From the NCBI GenBank assembly GCA_037974335.1, contig CM075760.1, positions 19,399,791 to 19,463,790 on the forward strand: a stretch of 64,000 bases of DNA. The letters are read 5' to 3'. How positions within the stretch are numbered: the first letter of the stretch is position 1; the number at the start of each line of letters is the position of its first letter. The position numbers and the translations under genes are program-made. This document shows, one piece after another, positions 1-9,973 of this stretch. The notes under the pieces were generated by a model. The model made no database searches. It saw only the letters and a list, made by a program, of their open reading frames with translations, and was not told the origin of the DNA. This DNA comes from Prionace glauca. Its lineage: Eukaryota > Chordata > Chondrichthyes > Carcharhiniformes > Carcharhinidae.

Positions 1-105
1 AAGGGGGGGGGGTGGGGTGAGGGGCTGGGGGAGAGGTGGAAAAATGATTTGGAGATGGATAGGCCGAATGGTCTCATTCGATGCTCAACCATTCAATGAT
101 TGTCG
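1..105 (+). repeat. 3' tail of an interspersed LINE/SINE-type repeat
   Basis: The stretch has the form 'ataggccgaatggtctcatt' followed by an imperfect 'accattcaatgatt' ending. Shark retroelement tails commonly end this way ('gggccgaatggcctc' then 'attctatgattc'). Only the tail lies in the window, preceded by a G-rich run. Family assignment is by recognition. Confidence 0.5.
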
Positions 106-433
106 ATGCTTCATGTCCCAGCCGCAACATTTTTGTTAAACACCTGCACAGTGAGCAGGTGCAGGGTGATCAGAGACTTCTGTAGATTCATTTCCGCTCC
201 AACCGCTTCCAGTGCAGCTGAGAGTCACAATTCACTCAATATTGAGCCTGTGATAATCCCGCCCACAGTTTCCGTTTACTGCTCCCACTCTGACACGATG
301 ATGTGATTGGACAGATTGGTGCCACTGCTCCATTCCTCTCATTGGTTGGATCAGCAGTGCAGTGAGATGGGGATCTGTATTTCTGTTCCCGACAGAGGAT
401 TTCTCTCACTACAGTTACAGACTCAGGAAGGAG

Positions 434-482
434 GATGGGGATCCGGTTCTTTCTGATCCTCATCACTATCTCACTTCTCAGT
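434..482 (+). pseudogene. Possible orphan V-segment leader exon
   Basis: An ATG at 434 opens a short hydrophobic peptide, MGIRFFLILITISLLS, which looks like a V-segment leader. GT dinucleotides follow near 481-486, but neither gives the phase-1 junction used by the better V leaders here. No V exon follows: within 200 bp the sequence becomes the low-complexity tract at 660-1018. Either a leader whose V exon was lost or a chance hydrophobic ORF. Confidence 0.25.
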
Positions 483-659
483 CAGTATTTCCTACCCAAT
501 AAAACTCCATTCTGCCCCTGAGTGCTGTAACCCAGATGTTATTGTTATTAAAATAAATAAACAATACATAAATACTGACGATGTTGATGATAATTGCATC
601 GTTTCATCTGAGACTGACTCTGATTGTTGTTACTTCCGTTAGAATGGAGCCAGCAAGAC

Positions 660-1018
660 AAAATGGAACAACTGGGGGGACCTGTAAAAGGGGGGGCCAC
701 TAAAAAGGGAGGGGGCAGCAAAAAAAGGGGAGCATTAAAAGGGGGGGACCTGTAAAAAAAGACAGAGGGAAAAAAAGACAGAGAGGGAAAAAAAGACAGA
801 GAGGGGAAAAAAGACAGAGGGAAAAAAAAGACAGAGATGGAAAAAAAGACAGAGAGGGAAAAAAAAGACAGAGAGGGAAAAAAAGGACAGAGAGGGAAAG
901 AAAAGACAGAGAGGAAAAAAAAGACAGAGAGGGAAAAAAAAGACAGAGGGGGGAAAAAGAATGAGGGGAAAAAAAGACAGAGAGGGAAAAAAAAGACAGA
1001 GAGGGAAGAAAGACGCCA
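660..1018. repeat. Purine-rich composite low-complexity tract
   Basis: The + strand is nearly all G and A. It starts with units of G-run plus 'ccTGTAAAA' or 'ccactaaaaa' and passes into about 14 units of 'gacagagagggaaaaaa' (17-18 bp). Both unit types recur in the same order, far longer, at 25465-28195. Open frames across it are repeat translations, not genes. Confidence 0.9.
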
Positions 1019-1074
1019 GAGCACAATTCTTGGAAAACAATTTAATTTGTTGCTACAGTGAGGAAGGAGATGCT

Positions 1075-1332
1075 CGGAAGCAGTGACGGTTCAAGTGATT
1101 TCTGGTTTGAGAAACAGCCAATTGCTGAGTGGCACCGTGAGAAACGTCAGATACCGATATCCCATAATTATCCAATCGGTGACAGTGTGGCCCTTCGGTC
1201 TCACATTGAATGGGGGAATGTGAAGCTCTCGCCTCTCCTCTCCCTCCCCAACATTCAGAGTCTGGGCCTCGGCAGCAAGTCCCAGTTTAGAGAGTAGATC
1301 CTGATTGATGCTCTTGTGTATCTTCATCAATC
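1075..1332 (+). promoter_or_regulatory. V-segment 5' flank / promoter region
   Basis: This block directly precedes the leader ATG at 1333. It is homologous, in inverted orientation, to 7430-7680, which precedes the leader at 7429-7351 on the minus strand. Conservation of the flank in two V genes marks it as a promoter duplicated with its gene. A CCAAT box (within 'atccaatcggtgacag', about 1173-1189) and a CRE-like half site (CGTCA, about 1144) are visible; TCR V promoters are known to use CRE-type elements. No TATA box is obvious. Confidence 0.55.
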
Positions 1333-1758
1333 ATGAAGAGAAACCCCCGCAAAGAGCTACTTCCAGTTGGAGCTCTGATGCTGCTGATATTGTGTGAGTT
1401 TATTGATTTACTCAGACGGATTATGTTAACAATCCCTTCATACCGTATAGTTACAGATTGATTTTCTTCCGTTCGCAGACGTTCAGTGTGAGGATCAGAG
1501 CTCCCATCCTGAGCAAGTCGTATCTCGGGAAGGGGAGCGGGTTGAACTCAAGTGTCGGCTCTCTGTTGCTCCAGGTCATACAGTAGCCTGGCACAGACAA
1601 ACACTGAGAGGACCTCCAACAATTCTCGCCTCCATTTGCGAGGGGAATGTGACCGAAGGACGATATACAGTCCTTTGACCGAATAAAGAATTCCTTCACC
1701 ATGTCTATAGATGGGACCGCGGTCCTGTTCTCCGGAATGTATCTCTGTGCGAAGCAGA
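1333..1758 (+). pseudogene. TCR alpha/delta-type V segment, pseudogene
   Basis: The leader exon 1333-1393 encodes MKRNPRKELLPVGALMLLIL plus one nucleotide and ends at a GTGAGT donor (phase 1). The V exon begins after 'gttcgcag' at 1479: EDQSSHPEQVVSREGERVEL, first Cys in 'LKCRL', then 'VAWHRQ' (Tyr of WYRQ replaced by His) and 'GRYTVL', where a TGA interrupts FR3. The frame then shifts: FR3 resumes as 'SIDGTAVLFSGMYLCAKQTQ' with a normal YLCA end. A perfect heptamer CACAGTG follows at 1759-1765, but no nonamer is seen 23 or 12 bp on. At least one stop and one frameshift make it non-functional. Its closest relative here is the broken gene at 6929-7429. Confidence 0.85.
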
Positions 1759-2233
1759 CACAGTGAGACAAAGAGCGGATCCCCTGTTGTGATATTCAGT
1801 TCACTGCCCGTCTCCGCTCCACTTTTAAGTTTTCTGCAAACCAGAAATGCCATTAATATTCTTCAATGTTACTTTCGCACATTTAATTTTCTATCTAGAT
1901 AGCGTTCTAACATCCTAAAGTTGTCTTTAAAGATGCAGAGTATCGAAGCGTATTAAGTTTAAAAACAAAACTGTTCCGTTGTTCCACAAGCAAATTAAAG
2001 AGAAAGGCAGAAAAATCTGCCTGTCAAGTATTTGGATAATCGAGAAAAAGATAGATCAACAAGGACATAGGTAAATATTCAGATTGATAAGAGGTAGATA
2101 TATTGACAGTTAGACGCAGACAGACAGATAGGTGGATAGACCGTGAGTTAACTTTTTTAGCCAATATGCGTAAGAGCTTTATTTAATTAGCCCTGTATGT
2201 ATCTTTATGTTAACTTTGTTCATGTTTTGACAG

Positions 2234-2513
2234 ATGTTCATTGTCACTCGAAGACACTTCAGATATCAATGTATCGGGTAAATCAAGGACAGACCATCTC
2301 TCTTCATCACAACATTGCTGTTACTGGGAATGAGTTTGTATTTTGGTACCGGCAATTCACCGATCAAGCTCCAGAGAAAGTCGTTTCCACATTCAGAGAT
2401 GAAACAGCTGAGGGAAGGTTTAAAGTATCGGAGGCAGTGAGAAAGGATACATCGGTCTTAGCGTTAACACGGTCGAACTGTCAGCTGCTGCGGTGGATAC
2501 AGTGCAGTTGAGG
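2234..2513 (+). pseudogene. TCR-type V segment, pseudogene
   Basis: The V exon starts after 'gttttgacag'. It reads GQTISLHHN (the conserved first Cys is His), then NEFVFWYRQFTDQAPEKVVS and EGRFKVSEA. A one-base shift follows, after which FR3 continues as 'TVELSAAAVDTVQL'; the expected Tyr-Tyr-Cys is lost. The end is marked by CACTGTG at 2514. Loss of both disulfide cysteines plus a frameshift make it a pseudogene. No leader exon was recognised upstream; 1800-2230 otherwise shows nothing. Confidence 0.75.
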
Positions 2514-2552
2514 CACTGTGAAACAGAGAGATGCAAAGCCGGTACAGTAACT
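2514..2552 (+). promoter_or_regulatory. Degenerate 23-RSS
   Basis: The heptamer CACTGTG (2514-2520) is followed by exactly 23 bp and ACAGTAACT (2544-2552), which matches ACAAAAACC at 6 of 9 positions. The spacing fits a V-side 23-RSS. Confidence 0.5.
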
Positions 2553-3690
2553 CACTCGACATGGGCACTGTGGAGACAAACATCCCATGGTCTTTAGAAG
2601 AGAACGTGGTTCAATCAATATCGATATAACAAGTTTTTCTTGCGAGTTATATGATGGAATTAAAACAGTATATTTGAATGTTTCTATTAATAGAACTTGC
2701 AGAAAAACCCACATTAGAAATATACAAATTACTCCTTGACTCATCATAAAACTGAGACAAATGATCTTGTATCAATATGAAGCAGCAAATGGAGAAAAAT
2801 GAAAACAATAACAAACGTATCAGATATAGAATAGTAACATAGATGTAAAAAAACCCATAATAAACTGTTGCAATATAAATCCAGTGATATCATGTAACAA
2901 TATTCGAGAACAACATAGAGGATCATTGCTTCACTGATGACGTTCCCTTTAGTTAAACCTTGTAGAACCGTCAGTTCCCCCTGTTACAGGTGACAGCTGG
3001 TGTTACAGGAAATATCTGCGCGCCTCAACACCGCAAACCGCAGTGTATTTAGAGCAATAGCTTTTATGTCAATTATGGAATACCGGGCACTGAAGCAGGT
3101 CTTCTGGACAAGAAGCTTTGGGTTCGAAACTGCTTTGTGGTCTTTTGGCAACAGAGCTGTGTTCTCCTTGTCACCAAGTGTTGAATATCAAGGTCTGAAT
3201 TCTTCCAGTATGCCTAATAACAGGTGGTGAGAACAGAACAGGTTCCTGGTCACTCATACTGCAGGAGGTAATGAAAGCCACTGCAGTAATTTGTCAGGCA
3301 TAATCATGAGCAATCTAATGGAAATCTGTGGTCACCTAGCGCCACGTCAAGGCATGATGCCTGGAGGATGAGGTGGGAACAGGAGACTTAGAGAGTGAAC
3401 TCTATAGAGCGTTGTATCCTAATGTCAATGGGTAGCCTGAGTACGACGTTCAAGACAATATAGATCATCAATATGGCTCCTCAATGTAGCAGAAAGAGAG
3501 CGAGGATGGATGAAAAGACAGAAAGAGAGAGAGAGGTGTCCATTATTTGGTTCAAATTTGCGACAAGTTCAATGTAACCGGCACATATTTGAATTCCCCA
3601 ATCCCTTTACTCCAGGATCAGAGTGATGAGAATTTCTAATTGAGAATTCTTACTGCCTCCTGCGGTGATGAAGTTTGTAACATCACCACA
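2553..3690. other. Intergenic, no gene recognised
   Basis: AT-rich and apparently unique. Open frames are short and have no recognisable domain. A stretch near 3000-3060 ('ctcaacaccgcaaaccgcagt') vaguely recalls the end of V FR3 but lacks a Tyr-x-Cys and an RSS. Confidence 0.5.
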
Positions 3691-3815
3691 ACTATAGGCA
3701 TATGGATAACATGGAATAGTTTAGGTTAGAGGGTCATTAGATTGGTCCCACTGGCCGGCGCAACATTGAGGGCGGAAGGGCCGGTACTGCACTATAATGT
3801 TCTATGTTCTACACT
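3690..3815 (+). repeat. Retroelement 3' tail
   Basis: The segment 'ggcatatggataacatggaa' followed by 'gttctatgttcta' is the same tail as at 7130-7250. It is a 5'-truncated copy. The rest of 3815-4595 shows no gene. Confidence 0.7.
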
Positions 3816-4597
3816 GGAAACGAAATTCCTTAGGTTCGCAAGTCCCATTTGACCTCTGGAGTCTGTGAAAGGCGCTACATCATTAAAAGTACGATCTCTT
3901 TTTTCGAGGGATAACTGTTTGCACAGGTTGCGTTCATTGCCTTCCTGATTACACGGGAACCAATAATGTTTAGTTTCAATTTCATTTTCGTTACTTCAGT
4001 TTTTTTTCCAGAATAGGTTAATGAGTGGTCACCACGCACTGGGACTTCCCGGATTCTGTCTCCAGTCCCTTCACAGATTCTTTCCCCTCCAGGAGAAACC
4101 GGCAGTCTATCCGGAACAACACTCTGGGAACTTACCGAGGAGACAGCGCAGTGTTTAGAAATGCTGCACCGTCAGAGCTCTCAGCCTCTCGATGACCTGT
4201 TAAATCTGGGGTACTGTCTTCCCTCTCAGGTGGAGGTGCCACATGGTCACTGTTTCCAAAAAGAGCAAGAGAAACATCCTGTTCGGTATGTGTTCACCAA
4301 TCACAATGACTGACAAAGCCAGAGCACTACAATATTACTGAATGAAATAATATCATTGTGAGTCCAAAAATAGCTGCTGTGTTTATTACATAAAACACTT
4401 CGGGACATTAAAATTTACAAAGATATTCTCAAGCTCATTCTTTTAAGTGTCCCGGTGTTTTAATTTTGCAATATATTTGTTATTCATAAAAATATTCTCA
4501 GTAAAAATGAGAAATCGCTACGATTTCAGGTTCCATTTCAGACTCACTCTGATCCAAAGTTTGCCTCACGCTCCGTTATGTTGCATGAGGCCGTGAG

Positions 4598-4636
4598 ATT
4601 TTTTGTACAGGTTCAGCCCAGCTCTGAGTCTCTGTG
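4598..4636 (-). promoter_or_regulatory. 23-RSS of functional V segment
   Basis: On the minus strand, heptamer CACAGAG (4636-4630; consensus CACAGTG, one mismatch), a 23-bp spacer (4629-4607) and nonamer ACAAAAAAT (4606-4598; consensus ACAAAAACC). This is the V-side RSS read by RAG1/RAG2. Confidence 0.9.
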
Positions 4637-5553
4637 GGTCTCAGTGCGCAGTAATACACCCCGGAGTCTGTCAACTCTGTTTTAGACACTTTCAGCGGGA
4701 CGGTGCGGGTTGTATCATTGAGCTTCGCTGAAAAACGGTCCCCTGGGGATGCCTCTGTGTTGTATCTGTCTCTCCTCAGCAGAAACTCCATGGACCCGTT
4801 GGAATGCTGTCGGTACCAGAATAAATAAGGATTGCTATCACTTGTAGCTGTGTAATTACAGAGTAACTGAACAACATCTCCTTCAGTGACGGTGACTGCA
4901 GCCGGTGTCTGTGAAACAGAATCTCCTCCACAATGTCCTGTAAGAACGCAAAGAAATATTAAACTAAACAATGCGATTTCACTCTGCCCCCAACCCCACC
5001 CCGAACCCCCCAACCCCATCCCTCACCCCCAGAATCTGCCGTATTCTTGAACAATAATCTCAGAAAGAAATCACATAGCACAACAAAACATATATTTCAC
5101 TGTTCAGCTGCTGGAAAGAGGACGTGTTTGTAGCGTTTAAATAAAACTTCCACCATAAACATTCTGTTCTTTCTAAAGAGATCAGTTCCTCGCCTTCAGT
5201 CCCTATAACTGGAAACAGCTCACGGTCTGTCTGTTTGAAATGTGGCGTTTGCCAAACTCATCCACTGGTATCAGAGGAGCTTCAATCTGAGCCCAACTCA
5301 TTCTCATTCCAAGGGGGAATTGTGCCTAATCCCAACAATGCTCAGTGTTGAGACCAGCGAGATCCTGATAATTTTTCGATGTTGTGATCAATCCATTCCC
5401 TGATCACCCACCCACTCCCACTTGCATTGAGCGAACCGCCTGACAGAATATATTATGTGGTAGTGATGTATAACACAGAAGTGAGCAACTTGTGAACCTA
5501 CCAGTTAAAAGAACAGTCGCTATGATGAATACATACAAAGTAACAGGAGACAT
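4637..5553 (-). CDS. TCR alpha/delta V segment, two exons, apparently functional
   Basis: A germline V segment encoding the variable Ig domain of a T-cell-receptor chain after RAG joining. Leader exon 5502-5553: MSPVTLYVFIIATVLLT plus one nucleotide, donor GTAGGT. Intron 4938-5501. V exon 4637-4937 after an 'ttcttacag' acceptor; phase-1 joining restores Gly and gives GHCGGDSVSQTPAAVTVTEG. Visible V landmarks are the first Cys in 'LLCNY', FWYRQ, 'LLRRDRYNTEASPGDRFSAK', then 'LTDSGVYYC' and ALRP at the joining end. The frame is open throughout and the RSS is good. The sequence resembles TRAV more than TRBV, but TRAV and TRDV cannot be separated without C genes. On the minus strand an AP-1-like ATGACTCA (5632-5625) and a CCAAT box (5653-5649) lie about 75-100 bp upstream of the ATG. 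Confidence 0.9.
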
Positions 5554-5699
5554 GTTTGCAGAGAGCTGGAAGCGGATTTGACCAGAATGGGTTGAAGTGT
5601 TTTAGTCAAGAGCTGGGAAGAGGTTGAGTCATATCCGGGCCCACGTTGATTGGTTCACCACTGAAAACATCATCAGATAACATCCAATTGGCTTCAAGC

Positions 5700-6235
5700 T
5701 CCTTTGATCTCCAATTCAAGCAATGAACTCACAGTTCCTTCATTTCCAATTCGGCCTCTTGGCGGAGGGACAATAGCATAAAAATGAATTTGGTCATCCC
5801 AGTCCAAAGGATTACGTTCCTCTTCAGCCGTCATTTCAGGCAACGACCGGTCCCCCGAGTCTTGATGGCTCTGTTTCCTCATGGAGAATGAGAGCATTCA
5901 TCCTTCCAGCAACATAATGGTTTGTTTTCAATCATGTTTGGGATAGCAGCTATGATGCGGGAGAGGATGAATGTTTAGCTGAAACATCTACTTCATACCA
6001 GGGGATGGAATAATGAATGGGCTGCGATATTTCCATTTCATGTTCCCTCACTTTGTAACTTTGTGGTTTATGAAATCCTCTTTCAGACAGGGAAATATAT
6101 CTTGCCTCCCCACTCAACTACTGATTAATCTACAAGTTTCATTGTGATAAATAATAAAATGTGTTTTAAGTCCATCATGTTACTTGCAACCAGAACATTT
6201 TGTATCGATATTGTTTGATATAGCAATACCGATAC
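5700..6235. other. Intergenic, no gene recognised
   Basis: A 67-codon minus-strand frame at 5694-5897 has no recognisable domain. The remainder is AT-rich unique-looking sequence. Confidence 0.45.
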
Positions 6236-6238
6236 AAA

Positions 6239-6715
6239 ATAAAGAACAAAGAACAACACAGCACGGGAAACAGGCCCTTCGGCCCAACGAGCCCGCGCCG
6301 CCGTCCCATTGTCTCAGTGACCTATTCAAGATTTTAGTCTACGCCTAATGTGCGAGGATCAGGGAGGTCCAATATAGGGACAATTTGTTACCCAATCAAT
6401 CAGCCTAAAAGCACATTTTTGGGATCTGGGAGGAAACCGGAGCACCCGGAGGAAACCCACGCAACCATGGGGAGAACGCACAAACTCCCACGGACACAGG
6501 CCCAAATCCATGTGTCCACACAGCAACAGAAATAGTCTCTGAGCTGTCATGTTGCCCTTGAGATGGTCCAGTTTAAGCACACCAACGACATGAAGCAATA
6601 AGCAACTCCCGAAGCAACATCCAAGTGCAGCCCACCACAACCTGCCGCATGCATGCCCCTTGCTGGTCAACAAGGTGGACTTAAATGCCTGTGGAGACAA
6701 AATTTCATTATTAAA
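6239..6715 (-). repeat. LINE 3'-terminal region (SINE-like module), copy A
   Basis: Read on the minus strand this matches 55620-56095 (+) and the complement of 35565-36020 over almost its whole length: a 'gaggggcat' block, 'cacatggatttgggcc', 'tccggtttcctcccag', then a tail with 'gggccgaagggcctgtttcc' and 'gttctttgttcttt'. In the other two copies it is joined to CR1-like sequence, so it is probably the long 3' end of a CR1-type LINE. Confidence 0.8.
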
Positions 6716-6789
6716 CAGGCGAAGACTTTACATCCCTGAGGCAAAAACGGAATCCCAAGCCTACAATGTTTAGTAAGGCCTGCTATATC

Positions 6790-6928
6790 CCCCTATATGT
6801 AGACAAAGTAGTCTCTGTCAGTGTTTGAAGTCTCATAACACCAAATTAAAGTCCAATAGATTTATTTGATAGCACAAACCACTAGCTTTCGGAGCGCTGA
6901 CCCTTTATCAGGCGAATGGGAGTTCTGT
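6790..6928. repeat. SINE fragment inserted in a V gene
   Basis: The run 'ttaaagtccaatagatttat' and 'ccactagctttcggagcgct', ending near 'ggcgaatgggagttctgt', is a repeat also found at 33285-33415, 43920-44035 and 63170-63290. It abuts the V-exon remnant at 6929. Confidence 0.75.
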
Positions 6929-7429
6929 CTGTACCAGGATATGTTGTCGTTTGTAAAAACGGAGCGCTGACTGCTAGGTTCAACCCGGTCGAACCAGCCT
7001 GCTCATGTTGGGAGCTCTGACGCTCTTTACTCCGAGGGTAGTTCTTTACTCAGAGGGTAGTAAGGGTGTGGAATGCCCTGCCTGCAGCAGTTGTGGACTC
7101 GCCAACTTTAAGGGCGTTCAAATGGTCAGTGGATAGGCATATGGATAACTTTGGAATAGTTTAGGTTAGAGGGTCATTAGATTGGTTCCACTGGTCGGCA
7201 CAACATCGAGGGCCGAAGGGCCTGTACTGCGCTGGAATGTTCTATGTTCTATGACACTGACAGGCTATGAACAAAGAAAGATCACTCACAAACTACATGG
7301 TGTGAACAAATTGTTAAAAACAACAGATCTGATTAGAAAAATCAACTCACACAATAGCAGCAGGGTCAGAGCTCCAAGAGGAAATAGGTATTTGGTTGGG
7401 AGGGGGGCAGTGGGAGGGGGTTGCTTCAT
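6929..7429 (-). pseudogene. TCR-type V segment broken up by repeat insertions
   Basis: The leader exon 7351-7429 (minus) is intact: MKQPPPTAPLPTKYLFPLGA then LTLLLL plus one nucleotide, donor GTGAGT, phase 1, the same design as the leader at 1333. The V exon survives only at about 7022-6929, where the minus strand aligns with the V exon at 1479: 'cagagctcccaacatgagca' against 'cagagctcccatcctgagca', continuing to 'tcctggtacagacag' (WYRQ). A retroelement tail (7023-7255) has replaced the acceptor side and a SINE (6790-6928) cuts it off in FR2, so FR3 and the RSS are gone. The promoter block upstream is conserved with that of the gene at 1333. Confidence 0.7.
7023..7255 (+). repeat. LINE 3' end inserted in V leader intron
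   Basis: Begins 'actcagagggtagt', runs through 'gtggaatgccctgcctgcag' and 'tggataggcatatggataac', and ends 'ggccgaagggcctgtact' plus 'gttctatgttctatg'. The 'GTGGAATGCCCTGCC' stretch corresponds to the conserved C-terminus of CR1/L2-type ORF2 (...VVNxWNxLP...). It lies between the leader and the V-exon remnant of the minus-strand V gene. Confidence 0.75.
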
Positions 7430-7680
7430 GATAATAAAGGTGCACAAGAAGATCAATCCGGGTCTGATTTTCAGACTGGGACTTGCAGCCGGCGCCTGGA
7501 CTCTGAAATGTGGGAAGGGAAAGGAGAGGCGAGAGTTTTCCATTCCCCCCTTCAATGTGAGACTGAGGGTCCACATTGTCACCGATTGGACTATTATGGG
7601 ATGTCGGTCTCTGACGCTGCTCACGGTGTCACTGAGAGATCGGCTGTTTCACAAACCATTGTCCACTTGAACCGTCAGTG
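7430..7680 (-). promoter_or_regulatory. V-segment 5' flank / promoter region, inverted paralogue
   Basis: An inverted homologue of 1075-1332. Both strands share open stretches such as ERRE(L/F)xIPPFNVR and VTDW(I/T)IMG, but these are conserved flank, not a protein gene. A CCAAT box (plus 'attgg', about 7584) and a TGACG half site (about 7611) are kept at matching places. Confidence 0.55.
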
Positions 7681-9150
7681 ACCCCCCGGCCCTCTCTGCA
7701 CCCTGTGTGCAGCAGCAGAGTACATTGTTTCACAACGGCTGTGCTCTGTTATCCTTCTAAATGAACAGAGCAGTTCATCGTCTGAGAATTATAGAGTCTT
7801 AAAGAACAAACAGACGCCATTCGGCCCATTGCTCGCGTATTGTCTCTGCTGAAGGGTATCCACTTATTCCTAACCAACAGATTGCTTTCAATATTAATTA
7901 TATATATATTTCTCATTCCGTTTACTGCCCAAATATTAAATATCTTAGTAAATTACTTCTACATTATGTGTCCATTACAGATTGGCATGGATCATCGCAA
8001 TTTCTAACATCGTCTGCTCAAAACACAAGTCTTCTAATCGCTCCCTCCACTTTCATAGAGTTAGCCTGAAATGCATTCACCCCTTGCGAGACCAGCCGGA
8101 TTAATTCTGTTTCTTCTTAACCTTTTCCAAACTTGAATTGATCGGGTAGAAGTCTGCCAACCACTTCTGAACAGAGATTCTGCTCTGTCCGGTGTGGGGG
8201 CGAAAATGTCCCAGTTGATCAAGTGGCACTCCCCTCAACACTGTGCTCCCTTATCCCAACTCCACGTTTTCCAGTGTCTCACACACTGTCTGTCAGGTTA
8301 ACACTGAAAGAGGAAAGAGTCTCCCGCTCAGCACTGCACATTCTCATCCCAACTCTATCTTTCCCAATCTCTCTCACACACTGTCTCTGAGGTTAACACG
8401 AAACGAACGAAGAATCAATAAACTGATCCAAGTGTTGCGAACTGTGCTCGCGAGAATGTGTTCAGCGTTAGACTTGTAGCCTTGCTTTCTGAAATCTGTG
8501 TTGTGAGTAAATATTTGATTATTGATATGTTTAATGTCATTGGCAGCTTCTTCTCCTTCTGACCCGAGTCCTTTCTCTCCTTTGATTCAGTTAAATAATA
8601 ATTACTTCTTATTTTCTGGCTCATTTCCTCTAGTTTTTGTTTTGCTATGGGTTAAACAGAGGCAGCATTTTCATGAACTGAGTTGTATGTCTGTTAGTTA
8701 CAGAATTGCATTCATTCACCTGTCTGAACAATCCCGCCAGATGGGAAGATTTGGTTTCCCGCATTTATCATATTCAGTCCATAAATTCTTGCATTATTTG
8801 ATTTATTTTATAGCGATAGGGTGGGTTGGACGGTGGTGGGTGGATGGGGTGGGAGTTCTCCTGAGAAGGAGATACCCAATATTAAGCAATAGAATGAACA
8901 GGTTGAGAGACAGTCTGTATCATATGACGCATGCTGTGTCTGTAACTCTGCAGACGGAAACACCCACTTTTGGGGCAGAAATTGCCCCTCCCACTGCGCT
9001 GCAGGTCCAACAAACCCCGGACGAGAGAATTACATGCCCAATAACAGAAGGCAGTCAATATGGGTCAGAGCGACAGCAGCAAAGACAGCTGACAATGCTG
9101 CTGTTATTTCTTCATATTTTCAATTCAGAGCAGCGAAGAGTTAGTAACCA
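7681..9150. other. Intergenic with old repeat scraps
   Basis: 7785-7860 looks like a SINE/LINE scrap ('acgccattcggcccattg'). 8235-8400 holds two imperfect copies of a unit containing 'tctctcacacactgtctctg'. A 213-codon plus-strand frame at 8522-9163 has mixed composition, no domain and no splice structure and is not called as a gene. Confidence 0.5.
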
Positions 9151-9152
9151 GT

Positions 9153-9166
9153 GCGCCCCCTGACGG
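9153..9166 (-). promoter_or_regulatory. CTCF-like motif
   Basis: The minus strand reads CCGTCAGGGGGCGC, 12 of 14 matches to the CTCF core CCASYAGRKGGCRS. It lies 3' of (downstream from) the V segment at 9974-10306 by about 800 bp. By motif only. Confidence 0.4.
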
Positions 9167-9309
9167 AAGTTCTGAAACTTTCAATGTTGGGATAACGAGC
9201 AAAGTACAAATTTATCAATGGGGCAGCTTCCAGTGCCCGAGTTTTAGGAGATATGTTTCAGAAAATTCAGCCGTTTAAATATCTCGTAAATACTAAACAT
9301 TAGTTACTA

Positions 9310-9590
9310 GTAGGACTTAGCCGTCGCTGGCTGGCCAGCATTTATCGCCCATCCTTATTTGCCCTTCGAGAGCAGTTGAGAGTCAACCACATTGCTGTGG
9401 CTCTGGAATCACATGTAGACCAGACCAGGTAAGGGCGCCAGATTTCCTTCCCGAAAGGACATGAGTGAATCAGATGAGTTTTCAGACAATGGTTTCATGG
9501 TCATCAGTAAATTCTGAATTCCGGCTCTCCCCAACACGAACTGAGTTTCTGGATTAATAGTTTCGCGATAATATCACGGAGCCACCCCCT
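9310..9590 (+). repeat. Interspersed retroelement fragment
   Basis: Contains 'gccagcatttatcgcccatc', 'tcacatgtagaccagaccag' and a degenerate 'gatttccttcccgaaaggac' segment. Related copies are at 48035-48175 (-) and 49070-49390 (+). 9590-9930 beyond it is T-rich with nothing recognised. Confidence 0.7.
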
Positions 9591-9934
9591 CTTTATTTAT
9601 GATATCACTTGATTTTTACTCTGTCTATTACACTCGGTACTTTTCAATCTCGATCTCTATTTCAACAACTTCCTCATTTTCTGTCCACTCCTCCGACAAT
9701 AACTGAACTTTCCTCTGTTCTATTTTCCAATCACTCAGTTTAGTTTACATGCTCCCTCTTTCCTCTTCACCATTTCTGTTTTCAACTCTCTTCATTTCTG
9801 ACGGAATTTTAATAATTAGATTCTATATTTTGTTTTCAGTTGCGCTCATTTCCTTTTTTGACTATTTAAAAATAATCCCATCACTCCCTCCGCCGACATT
9901 GCAGACACACAGAGTGGATCTCACAATCGGTGCA

Positions 9935-9973
9935 GGTTTTTGTATGGGACCTCCCTGTGTTTGTTACACTGTG
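9935..9973 (-). promoter_or_regulatory. Consensus 23-RSS
   Basis: On the minus strand the heptamer is a perfect CACAGTG (9973-9967), the spacer exactly 23 bp (9966-9944), and the nonamer a perfect ACAAAAACC (9943-9935). This is the best RSS in the window. Confidence 0.95.

Noticed and set aside
130-160. CACAGTG near 146 as an RSS heptamer
   Set aside because: No nonamer at 12 or 23 bp on either side and no V, D or J coding end beside it.
1091-1330. Conserved minus-strand frame with a homologue at 7421-7670
   Set aside because: The conservation is that of the duplicated V promoter/5' flank; frames on both strands are conserved equally and each stops at the leader.
4010-4330. A possible V fragment
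   Set aside because: Words such as 'gagacagcgcagtgttta' recall FR3, but no Tyr-x-Cys, WYRQ or RSS is present.
8522-9163. 213-codon plus-strand frame
   Set aside because: No recognised domain, mixed composition, and it runs across the CTCF-like motif and flank-type sequence. A chance ORF.
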